Assembly (NCBI GenBank): GCA_037349105.1
Contig: JAYJMM010000120.1
Span: 930,001-994,000, forward strand
Reading direction: 5' to 3'
DNA length: 64,000 nucleotides
DNA from: Limnomonas spitsbergensis
Lineage: Eukaryota > Chlorophyta > Chlorophyceae > Chlamydomonadales
Part shown: piece after piece, positions 14,401 to 27,400 of the stretch
Numbering within the stretch: the first letter of the stretch is position 1
Layout: every line of letters begins with the position of its first letter
Position numbers and translations under genes: made by a program
Notes under the pieces: generated by a model
Database searches by the model: none
The model's input: the letters and a program-made list of their open reading frames with translations, nothing else
What the model was told of the DNA's origin: nothing

Positions 14401-17165
14401 ATTCAACATGTGACAGTTGTGTGCCACAAGCAGAGCCTATTCAACATGTGACAGTCGTGTGCCACAAGCAGAGCCTATTCAACATGTGACAGTCGTGTGC
14501 CACAAGCAGAGCCTATTCAACATGTGACAGTCGTGTGCCACAAGCAGAGCCTATTCAACATGTGACAGTCGTGTGCCACAAGCAGAGCATATTCAACATG
14601 TGACAGTCGTGTGCCACAAGCAGAGCCTATTCAACATGTGACAGTCGTGTGCCACAAGCAGAGCATATTCAACATGTGACAGTCGTGTGCCACAAGCAGA
14701 GCATATTCAAGCTGCTTCTGGCCTTAATCAACAACTGACAGTTGTGCACCAGGCCCAGGCCCGCACCTGCAGCTCCAGCGTGGTGTTGAGCCCCGACAGC
14801 TGCAGAGAGACCAGGCCCGTGGCCACTGGTGCGCACAGGGCTGCATCGGTGCAGTTGCAACGCGAGGCGGGCAGGACGGCTCCCGACATGACCTCGGCGA
14901 CTGTCGGCTGCCCAGTCACACAGGACAGGTTCCTGCCAGAAGGGTGAGGGGGAGGGGGAGAGGTGGACGGGATGAGGAGGACGGCAAGATTATGGAATGC
15001 AGATTCTGTGCAGTCCCGTGGGGGCGCCAGGAGGCGATTCTGTGCAGTCCCGTGGGGGCGCCATGAGGCGATTCTGTGCAGTCCCGTGGGGGCGCATAGG
15101 GCTCGTGTTGATGAAGGTACAACTCTGGGCCTTGCTAAAAACAGGCTCGGCCGCGTGGGCGCCTAGTTAAACACACAGGGCTCGCCCCCCTGTGGGGACG
15201 CACAGGGCTCGCCCCCCCGTGGGGACGCACAGGGCTCGCCCCCCTGTGGGAACGCACAGGGCTTGTGTGCATTCAAGTGGATGCACTGCTTGAGGCTGCC
15301 CGTGATGGCTAAGATGTTTAGTGAATTAAGGTGTTTTTCCCCAAGGGGAATACTGTTGAAGAAAACGAATCTTCAAAAAGAAGGATGCACCTGAGGACAT
15401 ATGCCTCATGGGGGGGGGAGCAAGAGGAGTGCAGTGTCATAAATCGCACTGTGCAGTGCATGCGGATTCAGCGGCCAGCCAGATTCACCTCACGTTTCAA
15501 GCCATGGGGCCTGCTTCCTGTTCAGGTTATGCTTCTCACCTTTTCATTAATCCTAAAACATGAATTTCATGCCATGTCTGCAGTCCTGTCTAGGGTGTAG
15601 GGTGAGGGATTTAAACCCTTAATTCTGAATTTCATGCCGTGGGGCTCATTATCCTGTCCACCCCAGAAAAAGGATGGCAGTGCTCACCAGTACAGGGCAT
15701 AGCTGACAACGGCTGGCTTGTCCACGCTCAGTGGCACCTGTGCGGTGAAGCTCCGTGACCCGGCCACTGGGCCCTGCAGCGGCCCAATGGAGGTGAAGGA
15801 CGGCGCGGTGGTGTCGGGCGTGAGCACACCGCTGATCACCGTTACCGTGCTGACTAAGAGGTCCGAGGAGCGGACGGTGAGCACGACGGAGTAATTGGTG
15901 GCCGGGAGTAACCCGGTCAGCACCTGTGAGTGATAATGGAAGAAAGGTGCAAGGAACAGCTGTCAATATCAATCAGCTCCTTTGGGAGAGGCGGTCCGAG
16001 GAGTTGGCTGTGAGCAGGACACAGTAATTGGTGGCCGGGAGTAACCCGGTCAGCACCTGAGAAGGATAATGGGGGAGAGGTGCAAGGGAGAGCTGTCAGT
16101 ATCAATCAGATCCCATGGGGTGGGGAGAGAGGTTGGGTGGAGGTAAAGGAAGCTTTGGGTATGATCGGGAGCACTGGCCTGAACAGAGCACGGATAGATG
16201 CTGAGGTGCCGCTGCCTGGGCAGCTCGATTGCTCCTCTGTGCACTGGCACAGGGTGTGGAACCTACACATGGCATCCAAACACATCCCTGAGTTGTCGCT
16301 GATCTCCCCTCCTGCTCACCTTCCCTCCCCACATCAATATAAAAAGAATTGCCTCACCCGCATGGCTGTGAATGAAGACCCCCCAGCAACAGAGCGTTTT
16401 TGGCCCCCTGGTCATCCCTGAGGACCACAGCACTTTGCCTGCTTGGACTCACCACCGTGTGGCAGGCCCACTCACCAGTCCTTGGCCTGCCTAGGCACAT
16501 GACGTCAACATGCTGCTGCACTCACCCTCCTCCAAAGGAAGGCCCAGGGGAGCAGAGCGTTACCCCCCACCAGTCCCTGGCCCGCCTCGGCACATGACTT
16601 TAACATGCTGATGCAAATGAAGGCCCTAGGGAGCATGGCGCTACCCCCCACCAGTCCTTGGCCCGCCTAGGCACATGGCATTCACACACTGCTGCACTCA
16701 TCCTCCTGCAAATGAAGGCCCAGGGGAGCTGAGCGTTACCCCCCACCAGTCCTTGGCCTGCCCAGACACATGACGCTAAAATGGTGATGCACTCGTCCTC
16801 CTGAAAACGAAGGCCCCGGGGAGCTGAGGAATGCCGGCATTGGTCATCGCCGAGGACGGCAACGCTTTGGCTGCTATGAACAACCAACCAGAAAGTGCCC
16901 GTATTCACCCGTCCATAGCTTTCCCAGGCACATGACATTCACGCACTGCTGCTCCCACCTTGCCGTAAATGAAGGCCCCGGGGAGCTGAGCGCTGCTGGC
17001 GTTGGTCATCTCGAAGCCGCTTGCCTCCACCTCGGACGCCAGCGGCAGCGCCGCACTCCCCCCGGTCGCAAAGAGCTGGGCCGAGGGCAGCACCAGGCAG
17101 TGCAGCGTGAAGGCGGCGCTCATGTTGGCCAACACGGTGAACGAGGTGTTCCTCACGCGGATCAC
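5484..17165 (-). CDS. large gene, exons 46-52: final FN3-like sandwiches and C-terminus
   Basis: Exons: 16,959-17,165; 15,688-15,923; 14,767-14,932; 8,758-8,827; 7,565-7,658; 5,966-6,124; 5,484-5,663. Signatures: VRNTSFTVLANMSAAFTLHC; LTGLLPATNYSVVLTVRSS then TPDTTAPSFTSIGPL; VNSTGLNVTFIFKTNRPALV; and the end FWYWASDIYGKQTKLVITSL. The protein stops exactly at a sandwich boundary, without a second membrane helix or GPI-type tail. The donor of exon 50 is unsure: TGCAG|GTGATC looks better, but GGACA|GTCATC (exon start 7,576) keeps phase. A missing small exon near 7.1 kb is possible. Confidence 0.7.
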
Positions 17166-18410
17166 CTGGGGGGGAGGGGCATGCGGCCAGGGAGGGAGGG
17201 GGGCAGGGTTTAGGGATGAAAAGGTCAGGGGCAAGGGAGGAAATGGTCAGACGGGTGAAAGACTGGGGGTCAGGGGTGAAGGAACACGGCCAGGGAGGGA
17301 AGGGGTTAAGGGGTTTAGGGGTTCAGGTTCAGGTTAAGGGGTTAAGGGTTTAGGGTTTAGGGGTCAGGTTTTAGGGGTGAACATATCAAGGGCAGGGGAG
17401 GATATCGCCCGAGAGGTTAAGGTCGGGGGTCAGGGGTGGAGGAGCGCAGCCAGGGAAGGACGGATCAGGGGTCCGGGGAGGGGTCCGGGGAGGGAATGGT
17501 CAGGTGAGGGGTGAGGTGAGGGGTCTGGGGAGGGGTCAGGGGAGGAAATGGTCAGAGTGGAAGACGGCCATGGGCACTGGTCATGGCCTCATGGGTAGGA
17601 GGCCGGTGAGCAGGGGGAATTGCGGCCAGATGGGAAGCCATATGTGTTCAGGGGCAAAAATGTCAGGGGTCAGAGGCCCTTGGGGATGTATAGGCACCGA
17701 GTGGCAGGGTGGCTTTTTAAGTGCGGACATCGATCTGGTCACCATCATTTGTAAGAAAACTGTTTTCATGATAATAATTTGATCCGAGCCGGGGATGGTG
17801 CCTTCTCCTGCAGTTTTTCTTAGGGTTGAGGGTTTACCCTAAATCCTACACCTTACACTCTCAACTGTAATTTGCTCTGGGCCAGGGATTGTGCCTTCTC
17901 CTGCAGTGTTTCTTTTTTCGGACACAAGCCCACCTTCAACAGGCCCCGCCCTGCGGCCGCCAAAGGCCTGATTGGGACTGAAGCATGACCCGCCTACGAC
18001 GGGTCCATTAGGCACTTTGGCTGGCCGCAACTTGGGCCTCTGGCCCCAGTTGGCCAGAGTGTAGCTGACATGTAGCCGAGTCACGAAAAAAGAAACACCT
18101 CTCACCTGCCGCCGCCAAAGGCTGATTGGGACCGAAGCACGACCCGCCTACGGCTGATGCATTAGGCGCTTTGGCTGGCCACAACTGGGGCCACTGGCAG
18201 TTTGGCCGGAGTAACTAGCTGACATGTAGCCGAGTCACGAAAAAAGCGACATTTCTCACCTGGGGCCAGCCCGACAGAAAGGTGTCCTCCACACTCAGTG
18301 TGATGGATGCAGACAGCTCAACGAATGTCGCGGTCAGCTGGGTCGTTCCAGCCTGCATGACACCCATGCAAAGGAAGGTATTTCGAATTTTCGACTGTTT
18401 CACGACAAGG

Positions 18411-18441
<31 letters not shown>

Positions 18442-21400
18442 ACACACACATATATCGGTCGTTTATTCCCAAGCAGTGTGTCAAGGAGGGGGGGGGCAGC
18501 GCCTCATGGGGCTCTTTACCCCAAACTTACACACGCAAACAAATTCCAATGCAAGGGAAGGCCTCTCGAAATGTTTCACGACAACACACACACACACACA
18601 GGTATCGTATGTCTCCCCCTGCAATGTCTCAAGGAGAAGGGGCAAGGACTCAAGGGGCTCTTCGTCCCACACAGACGGATTGCTGGGTCATCGTGGGAAC
18701 CCCGGGATGCAGGTTTGGGGGGTAAGGATTTAGGGTTTAGCTTTATTCGTATTTTTAACCCTAACCCCTTAACCCTGACCTACCCAAGAGGATCAGTCAC
18801 ACCGGGTGTGCTGCCGAGCTGCTCCTCAAACTGCCGCCATTTGCACGGCAGCTGGAATTGAGCTTGCTCTTCCCCCACCAGCCCCTCGCGGCCCAGCATG
18901 CAATGAAGGGCCCATCAGGTATGCACACTCCTAAACACCTCCACTACGACTCCCCACTGCATCCAATCAATCCACACTGTCCACACACACACTGTCCGCA
19001 CCGCAACAGGCAGGATGAGGTTGGCCAGGGCGCCCTTGGTCAGCAGCGGGTTACCGACCAGCGTGGCCACCGCTGCGTCCTCGATGCTGATGACGGCCTG
19101 GGCGGCGGCAGCACCCCCTGCTGCCTGCTGCGGCACCCCATTGAGATCGTACAGCTTGCAGCCGGCAGCGCCCGGCAGAGTCAGGGCCAGGCTGCAGTTA
19201 CTCAGCTGAGCCATCGCCCACACAGTCCTGAGGCAGGGAGGGAGAGGGGCAGGGGGGGGTGAGAAGGGTCAGGGCCAGGCTGCAGTTGCTCAGCTGAGCC
19301 ATCGCCCACACAGTCCTGAGGCAGGGAGGAACAGGGGCAGGAGGGAGGGAAGGGTCAGGGCCAGGCTGCAGTTACTCAGCTGAGCCATCGTCCGCACAGT
19401 CCTGAGGCAGGGAGGAACAGGGGCAGGAGGGAGGGAAGGGTCAGGGTCAGGCTGCAGTTGCTCAGCTGAGCCATCGCCCACACAGTCCTGAGACAGGGAG
19501 GGACAGGGGCAGGGGGGGAGAGATGGGTCAGGGCCAGGCTGCAGATGCTCAGCTGAGCCATCACCCACACAGTCCTGAGACAGGGAGGGACAGGGGCAGG
19601 GGGGGAGAGAAGGGTCAGGGCCAGGCTGCAGTTGCTCAGCTGAGCCATCGTCCACACAGTCCTGAGGCAGGGAGGAACAGGGGCAGGAGGGAGGGAAGGG
19701 TCAGGGCCAGGCTGCAGTTGCTCAGCTGAGCCATCGTCCACACAGTCCTGAGACAGGGAGGGACAGGGGCAGGAGGGAGGGAAGGGTCAGGACCAGGCTG
19801 CAGTTGCTCAGCTGAGCCATCACCCACACAGTCCTGAGGCAGGCAGGAACAGGGGCAGGAGGGGGAGAAGGGTCAGGGTCAGGCTGCAGTTGCTCAGCTG
19901 AGCCATCGCCCACTCAGTCCTGAGACAGGGAGGGAAAGGGGCAGGAGGGAGGGAAGGGTCAGGACCAGGCTGCAGTTGCTCAGCTGAGCCATCGCCCACA
20001 CAGTCCTGAGGCAGGGAGGAACAGGGGCAGGAGGGAGGGAGGGGTCAGGGCCAGGCTGCAGTTGCTCAGCTGAGCCATCGTCCACACAGTCCTGAGGCAG
20101 GGAGGAACAGGGGCTGGGGGGGGAGAGAAGGGTCAGGGCCAGGCTGTAGTTGCTCAGCTGAGCCATTGCCCACACAGTCCTGAGGCAGGGAGGGACAGGG
20201 GCAGGAGGTGGCTTCAGAGGAATCAGAGGCAGGGGGGGGACAGCGGGAAACATCATCAAAGCTCGGGCCATTGCACGAGCAGAAGGCAAGTACTTACCCT
20301 CAGGTGAATGCTAGCCTCTTGCTGAATAGCATTGGAGGAGCATTGGAGGCAAGGAGGGGGGAGGCAGGCGGGGACAGAAGTGAAGGCCAGGCAGCTGCAA
20401 GAGGAGCTGGACACACCAGCATCGATCACGGGCCGGCAAGACTCACAACCAACCCCCATGACCGACATGTCTACACTTTACATGCCCATCGTGGGCATCA
20501 ACGCACCTCCTGTTCGCCCCTGGACATTGTTTCAAATCCAGCAGCCTTCCCCCACTCCTGGAACGGCCTGTGGGAAAGCACGTATCTGCCATTATACACC
20601 CCCCCCCCCCTCCTCCCAATGCGCACCACCATGCGCGCCACCAGCACAGAAAAAGAAGACGCTATGCCCCCCTAGGGGCATGCGCTTCGAGGGAGCAGTG
20701 CAGTTCAGGGCCGAAGCCACAACCGCACCGTTACCATGGCCACCAACACATATCCCTGAGCACGCCCCCTCCCATCCCTCAACACACAAACACACACCTC
20801 GTCTCGTAACTGTTCCAGTCACACTTGAGGAGCCTCACGGGTGCGGAAGAGACAGCTGGCGTTGGGGCCAGGCTGGTGTTCGTCGCTGGGGTGGCGCTTG
20901 TAGAGCCCGGCAGCAGGTAAAGGTTTATCTGAGAGGCCGAGAGGACGCGCGACGTGTTGTACTGCACCAGCTGGGGGGAGCGCGGGAAGGACACCTCGGC
21001 GGAGACGATGCAAGCGCCGGGGGAGGTCGCGGAAGGCTGGGTCTGGAGCGTGGGCATGCCGTCGGAACCTGCCAAAGATGAGAGGGCACACGGGGGGAAG
21101 GAGTCAGTGGGAGGCGTGGGAGGGCAGGCAGCTGCCTCTGCTGTGCACCAGTAAGATGGAATGGGGACAAGGGATGCGGTGTCCGGATGATGACGGGAGC
21201 GGTGCCGGTAAGCTTTACCATGCTTCCATGGAGGAAGTCTGAGAATGGTAGAACAAATGCAATTATAGGTGCGTTACAAAGTGTGTGGGCTTTGGGGCTT
21301 AGAGGTTAGACCCTGTCACTTATTCCGAGTCCCCTGGATGCTGATATAGGATTCATACTGATAAACTTTAGAAAGAGAACTGCCCTCCCTCGGACGTGAA

Positions 21401-24400
21401 TGAATTCATTATCCCATCCCTGCCCTCAGGCTATTCATTTGACCCAAACTCTCAATAAATGACTAAAAATTGGCGCTGACAGTCGAGAAGCAGTATTGTG
21501 ACGTTTGTAACCCAATAACCCGCAGCCCCAAACAAAGTTCATTACGAGGAAAGTTCTAGGACATCAACAGGTTGTAAGCCTTGGGCATTTGAATGCACAT
21601 GGTACCGTATACTGACCCACGACAATTTGACACAGATCAGTGCCCGAGTTCACAGTCAGAGTCGTGGCAGCATCGGTGGTGAAGTCCCTCACAGAGCCGT
21701 CGGAGAACGAAACAAGGACTGCCAGCGGCAAGGAGGTCGGCACGGAGATCGGGCTCTGCAGGATGCGGGTGGGCACAGGAGTGGAACTGGGGTGTAAGTA
21801 AGTATGTAGATGACTGGTATGCGGGTGGGCACAGGAGTAAACCTGGGGTGTAAGTATGTAGATTACTGGGATGAGGTTAGCATGCTCGTTTTGGTCAGCA
21901 CCCAGCGAGGAGTCTTCCAATTATTCTACGTCAGGGGAAATGGGATCCAAGTCTTCACAGCCTCATACAGGGATAAGGGTGTGGGGCTTAAGGTGAATGC
22001 TTAAGGTGAACCCTAAACCCGTCACGTTTTCCTGGTTTCAGACAGTTGCCCCCCCCCCCAACACACACATTCACGGTCACGATTAAACAACCTCTACCCC
22101 TGCAGCGCAAGGCCTAGCCCGTCCCCCCCTTGCATTCCTGCTCTATTTGTTATCATACTTATTACGTCCTATTTTAAATCGTAAGTTATGGGCACTGCTG
22201 CTGATGTCGACTGCTGCACCTACCACGGCCAGAGTGAGTAGCTTCCTTCATCCACGCACTTGTTTTTTTGCGTACCATGTCTGTTTACTTATTATCTATT
22301 ACCGGTACGGTATTATTTATTCTTATTTATACTATATTATTTATTTATTATCTATCGGTATTTATTAACCATCTTTTTACGCTATCATCTTTTTCTTTAT
22401 TTAAGCTGTACCCGAGAGGCCGCCTGGTCGGGGATGGAGATCCAGGGCAGGAGTTGGAGCTGGGCGATGGCCACCGGCTGAGGCAGGACCACGCTCACGG
22501 TGCCTGATGTGGTCCCCATGGGGATGGAGGAGCACAGGGTCCAGGAGGAGAGTAGGCCGGGGCCACACACAGCCGTGTCACCCAGCTGGGAGGGAGCAGA
22601 AGAGGCAGGGAGGCAGAGTGGGTGGTAATAACAGCTTGCTTTAAGGGGGCAGAGGGGGGTGAGGACCAAATATCCTCTGCAAGGGGGAAGCGGGGTGGCT
22701 GGAGGGAAGGGGAGTTGGGAGCAGGGGGGGGGGGGGGCAGGGGGCAGGGGGAGGGGCGGGTGGGTTAAAGGAGTAGGGGGGCAGGGCGGGGTGAGAACCA
22801 AATTACCAATACTTGGGGTTGGTGAGGGGGCAGGGGGACACGGGGGTGGTGATGATGAGAACCGATGAGTACTTTGAGGAGGAAGGGGGGGGGCAGGGTG
22901 GGAAGGGAGACAGGGGAGCAGAGTGGATGGGGTCCACTGCTTGCTCGCATGGCAGCATCGTTTAAGGCAGCATCCTGGAGAGGACTAACGGGAAGCGAGC
23001 AAGGCGTGGAAGGGCGCATTCATCTGGCCACCATGCTGGCCACCATGCCACCATGCTGGCTGTTAGTCTTCTGTTGTTGCTTTTGTTCTTGTCGTCGTCT
23101 CTGGTCAGTAGATCTGTAACCTGGGAAGGATAGATCCGTCCTTCCAGACCCCAAACCGATCATAACAGATCCCGCCGAGCTTACAGATGCATTGACGGTG
23201 ACGACGGGGCTGTTGTAGGCCGGGTTGGTGCCGAGGCTTAACAGGCTGGGAGAGCTGATGGCCTGGGTGGTCACCTAGAGGCAAGCAGCAGCCATATGAG
23301 GGAATCAAGCAGGTAGGGACAGGGACCTAGAGCTTAGCAGAGGGGAAGTGGCAATAGGCTGGGAGTGCTGATGGCCAGGGTGGTCACCTAGAGGCAAGCA
23401 GCAGCCATATGAGGGAATCAAGCAGGTAGGGACAGGGACCTAGAGCTTAGCAGTGGGGAAGTGGCAATAGGCTGGGAGTGCTGATGGCCAGGGTGGTCAC
23501 CTAGAGGCATGCAGCAGCCATATGGGGAATCAAGCAGAGAAGCATGCAGCAGCTACGTAGGAGAGTCAGGTCTGTAGGGAGAGGGGCATAGGACACAGAT
23601 GTGGGGTAGGGTGAACAGGTTGGGCGAGCTGATCACCATAGTGGCCACCGAGAGGCATGCAGCAGCAATATAGAAGGGAGGGTCAGGTGAATGGAAACAG
23701 GGATATAGGGCTTAGCTGTGGGGAAGTGTGAATGGGTTGGGAACGCTGATGGCCTGGGTGGTCACCTAGAGGCATGCAGCAGCCACGTAGGAGGGTTGGA
23801 CGTGAAGGGAGGGGGGCATAGGGGAAGCTGGGGCCCAGCCCTGGCTTCTTTTGCTTCCTGTCTCTCTGTGTCCTAGATTCACCCCTTTCGCACATATTTA
23901 TAGCTTCCCAACCGGTTCGCTCTGCCTGGCGCTTTAGGAACAAGCTGTGGGTGATTGCGTTTTCTTATACCCCCCCCCCCCCCCTGCCATGCTCCCCCCT
24001 CCAGCCATAACTCCCCCCCCCCCTGCCATGCTCCCCCCTCCAGCCATAACTCCCCCCACACCACCAATACCTACCCGGCTCATGTCCGTCACGTCAGCCA
24101 CAGTGCCGTCCCCATAGGTGACCAGTGTCCTCACGTCCGCCTGCACGCCCACCCAGTTGAGATCCTGCATCGAGGCAAGCAAGCAAGGTGAGCAGGCACG
24201 CAGAGGAAACTGCACCTCTTTCCTCACGATGCTTCCCCCCTGCATCCAGGCAAGCAAGCAAGGTTCAGCAGGCAAGCAGAGGCAACTGCACCTCTTTCCT
24301 CACGATGCTTCCCCCCTGTAGCCAGGCAAGCAAGCAAGGTTCATCAGGCAAGCAGAGGCAACTGCACCTCTTTCCTCACGATGCTTCCCCCCTGCAGCCA

Positions 24401-27400
24401 GGCAAGCAAGCAAGGTTCAGCAGGCAAGCAGAGGCAACTGTACCTATTTCCTCACGATGCTTCCCCCCTGCAGCCAGGCAAGCAAGCAAGGTTCAGCAGG
24501 CAAGCAGAGGCAACTGTACCTATTTCCTCACGATGCTTCCCCTGCAGCCAGGCAAGCAAGCAAGGTTCATCAGGCAAGCAGAGGCAACTGCACCTCTTTC
24601 CTCACGATGCTTCCCCCCTGTAGCCAGGCAAGCAAGCAAGGTTCATCAGGCAAGCAGAGGCAACTGCACCTCTTTCCTCACGATGCTTCCCCCCTGCAGC
24701 CAGGCAAGCAAGCAAGGTTCAGCAGGCAAGCAGAGGCAACTGCACCTCTTTCCTCACGATGCTTCCCCCCTGTAGCCAGGCAAGCAAGCAAGGTTCATCA
24801 GGCAAGCAGAGGCAACTGTACCTATTTCCTCACGATGCTTCCCCCCTGCAGCCAGGCAAGCAAGCAAGGTTCAGCAGGCAAGCAGAGGCAACTGTACCTA
24901 TTTCCTCACGATGCTTCCCCCCTGCAGCCAGGCAAGCAAGCAAGGTTCAGCAGGCAAGCAGAGGCAACTGCACCTCTTTCCTCACGATGCTTCCCCCCTG
25001 CAGCCAGGCAAGCAAGCAAGGTTCAGCAGGCAAGCAGAGGCAACTGTACCTATTTCCTCACGATGCTTCCCCTGCAGCCAGGCAAGCAAGCAAGGTTCAT
25101 CAGGCAAGCAGAGGCAACTGCACCTCTTTCCTCACGATGCTTCCCCCCTGTAGCCAGGCAAGCAAGCAAGGTTCATCAGGCAAGCAGAGGCAACTGCACC
25201 TCTTTCCTCACGATGCTTCCCCCCTGTAGCCAGGCAAGCAAGCAAGGTTCAGCAGGCAAGCAGAGGCAACTGCACCTCTTTCCTCACGATGCTTCCCCTG
25301 CAGCCAGGCAAGCAAGCAAGGTTCATCAGGCAAGCAGAGGCAACTGTACCTATTTCCTCACGATGCTTCCCCCCTGTAGCCAGGCAAGCAAGCAAGGTTC
25401 ATCAGGCAAGCAGAGGCAACTGCACCTCTTTCCTCACGATGCTTCCCCCCTGTAGCCAGGCAAGCAAGCAAGGTTCATCAGGCAAGCAGAGGCAACTGTA
25501 CCTATTTCCTCACGATGCTTCCCCCCTGTAGCCAGGCAAGCAAGCAAGGTTCATCAGGCAAGCAGAGGCAACTGCACCTCTTTCCTCACGATGCTTCCCC
25601 CCTGCAGCCAGGCAAGCAAGCAAGGTTCATCAGGCAAGCAGAGGCAACTGTACCTATTTCCTCACGATGCTTCACCCCTGTAGCCAGGCAAGCAAGCAAG
25701 GTTCAGCAGGCAAGCAGAGGCAACTGTACCTATTTCCTCACGATGCTTCCCCCCTGTAGCCAGGCAAGCAAGCAAGGTTCATCAGGCAAGCAGAGGCAAC
25801 TGCACCTCTTTCCTCACGATGCTTCCCCCCTGCAGCCAGGCAAGCAAGCAAGGTTCAGCAGGCAAGCAGAGGCAACTGCACCTCTTTCCTTGCGATGCTT
25901 CCCCCCTGTAGCCAGGCAAGCAAGCAAGGTTCATCAGGCAAGCAGAGGCAACTGCACCTATTTCCTCACGATGCTTCCCCCCTGTAGCCAGGCAAGCAAG
26001 CAAGGTTCATCAGGCAAGCAGAGGCAACTGCACCTCTTTCCTCACGATGCTTCCCCCCTGCAGCCAGGCAAGCAAGCAAGGTTCAGCAGGCAAGCAGAGG
26101 CAACTGCACCTCTTTCCTTGCGATGCTTCCCCCCTGTAGCCAGGCAAGCAAGCAAGGTTCATCAGGCAAGCAGAGGCAACTGCACCTCTTTCCTCACGAT
26201 GCTTCCCCCCTGTAGCCAGGCAAGCAAGCAAGGTTCAGCAGGCAAGCAGAGGCAACTGCACCTCTTTCCTTGCGATGCTTCCCCTGCAGCAACAGCCTTT
26301 CCTTACCCAGACTGGCCCCACCACTGAAACACACTTGGCACCCGGACCACAGGTGCTGCCAACAGGTGCTGCCAACAGGTGCTGCCAACAGGTGCTGCCA
26401 GCAGGTGCTGCCAACAGGTGCTGCCAGCAGGTGCTGCCAACAGGTGCTGCCAACAGGTGCTGCCAACAGGTGCTGCCAACAGGTGCTGCCAACAGGTGCT
26501 GCCAACAGCCAGGCAAACAGGACATGCTCGGTTACAAGACGGACAAGCTGAGCGTTCAGAGTTCAGGGTTCACCGTTCAGGGCTCATTTATACAGGGGGG
26601 AGGCATGCTATCGTCCCTGTAGCCCCTAGGTCCCTCCGCACCCTCCCAATTACTCCCCCTGTGGCCTCTCCCTACCCTCCTAGGTTCCCGACGGTACTCC
26701 CCCTTTGGCCCCCAAGTATCTCCCTACCCTCACAGGTCACATACGGGACCCCCCCTGTGACTCCTCCCTACCCTCCCAGATTGCAAGCTCCCCCTGTGGC
26801 TCCCAAGTATCTCCCTACCCTCCCAGGTCACATACTAGGGCTCTCGCCCTGCGGCCCCTAGGCCCCAGCCGGCCCTCCCAGGTTGCAACCTCCCCCTGCA
26901 TCAATCTGCTCTGCATAAATCCCTCTCCATGACAGCCTACCTAGTGCCACGGCCGAGCAGGGGGCGTCCAAAATCCACATAACAAGCTAACCCGGTGGCA
27001 TCCATCTGCTTTGCAGCAAATGGCTTCCACTCGATCCATGGTAGCCTACCCAGCGCAACGGCCGAGCAGGGGGCGTCCATAATCCAGGCCACTCAATGTA
27101 ACATTTGTAAATTCGAAATCCCGCCACCCGCGCACGTCGGATGTCATGTGGCCCCCGCACGGACCTGTTTTGGAGTCATGCGCAGCGTGAGTGTCTGCAT
27201 CAGCCCCGGCGAGGGGGAGGCGCCATCCACCGCAAAGTCAAAGCCAGTAACCGCAAGTGTCGACATCCCAACGACGCACACCGGGCTGGATCGGTGGGAA
27301 AGGGAGAAGCAGGAGGGAGGGGGACAAGCCAAGGCCGGTCAGATTATATTCATGGAGATGTAAGCAGTAAGCCACCCAGTCCATTGAGTTCATGGTTAAG

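Noticed and set aside
9066..14712. CRISPR array
   Set aside because: Units are contiguous with no unique spacers, there are no cas genes, and the context is eukaryotic and intronic.
24188..26327. Several plus-strand frames rich in QASKQG and FPHDASP
   Set aside because: They are readings of the 76-bp intronic array. Different frames are equally open, and the array abuts the exon 38 acceptor.
26286..26340. Possible exon with a strong GTAAGG donor between exons 37 and 38
   Set aside because: Exons 37 and 38 already join in phase 0; no acceptor near the 13-bp array gives an exon length that keeps phase.
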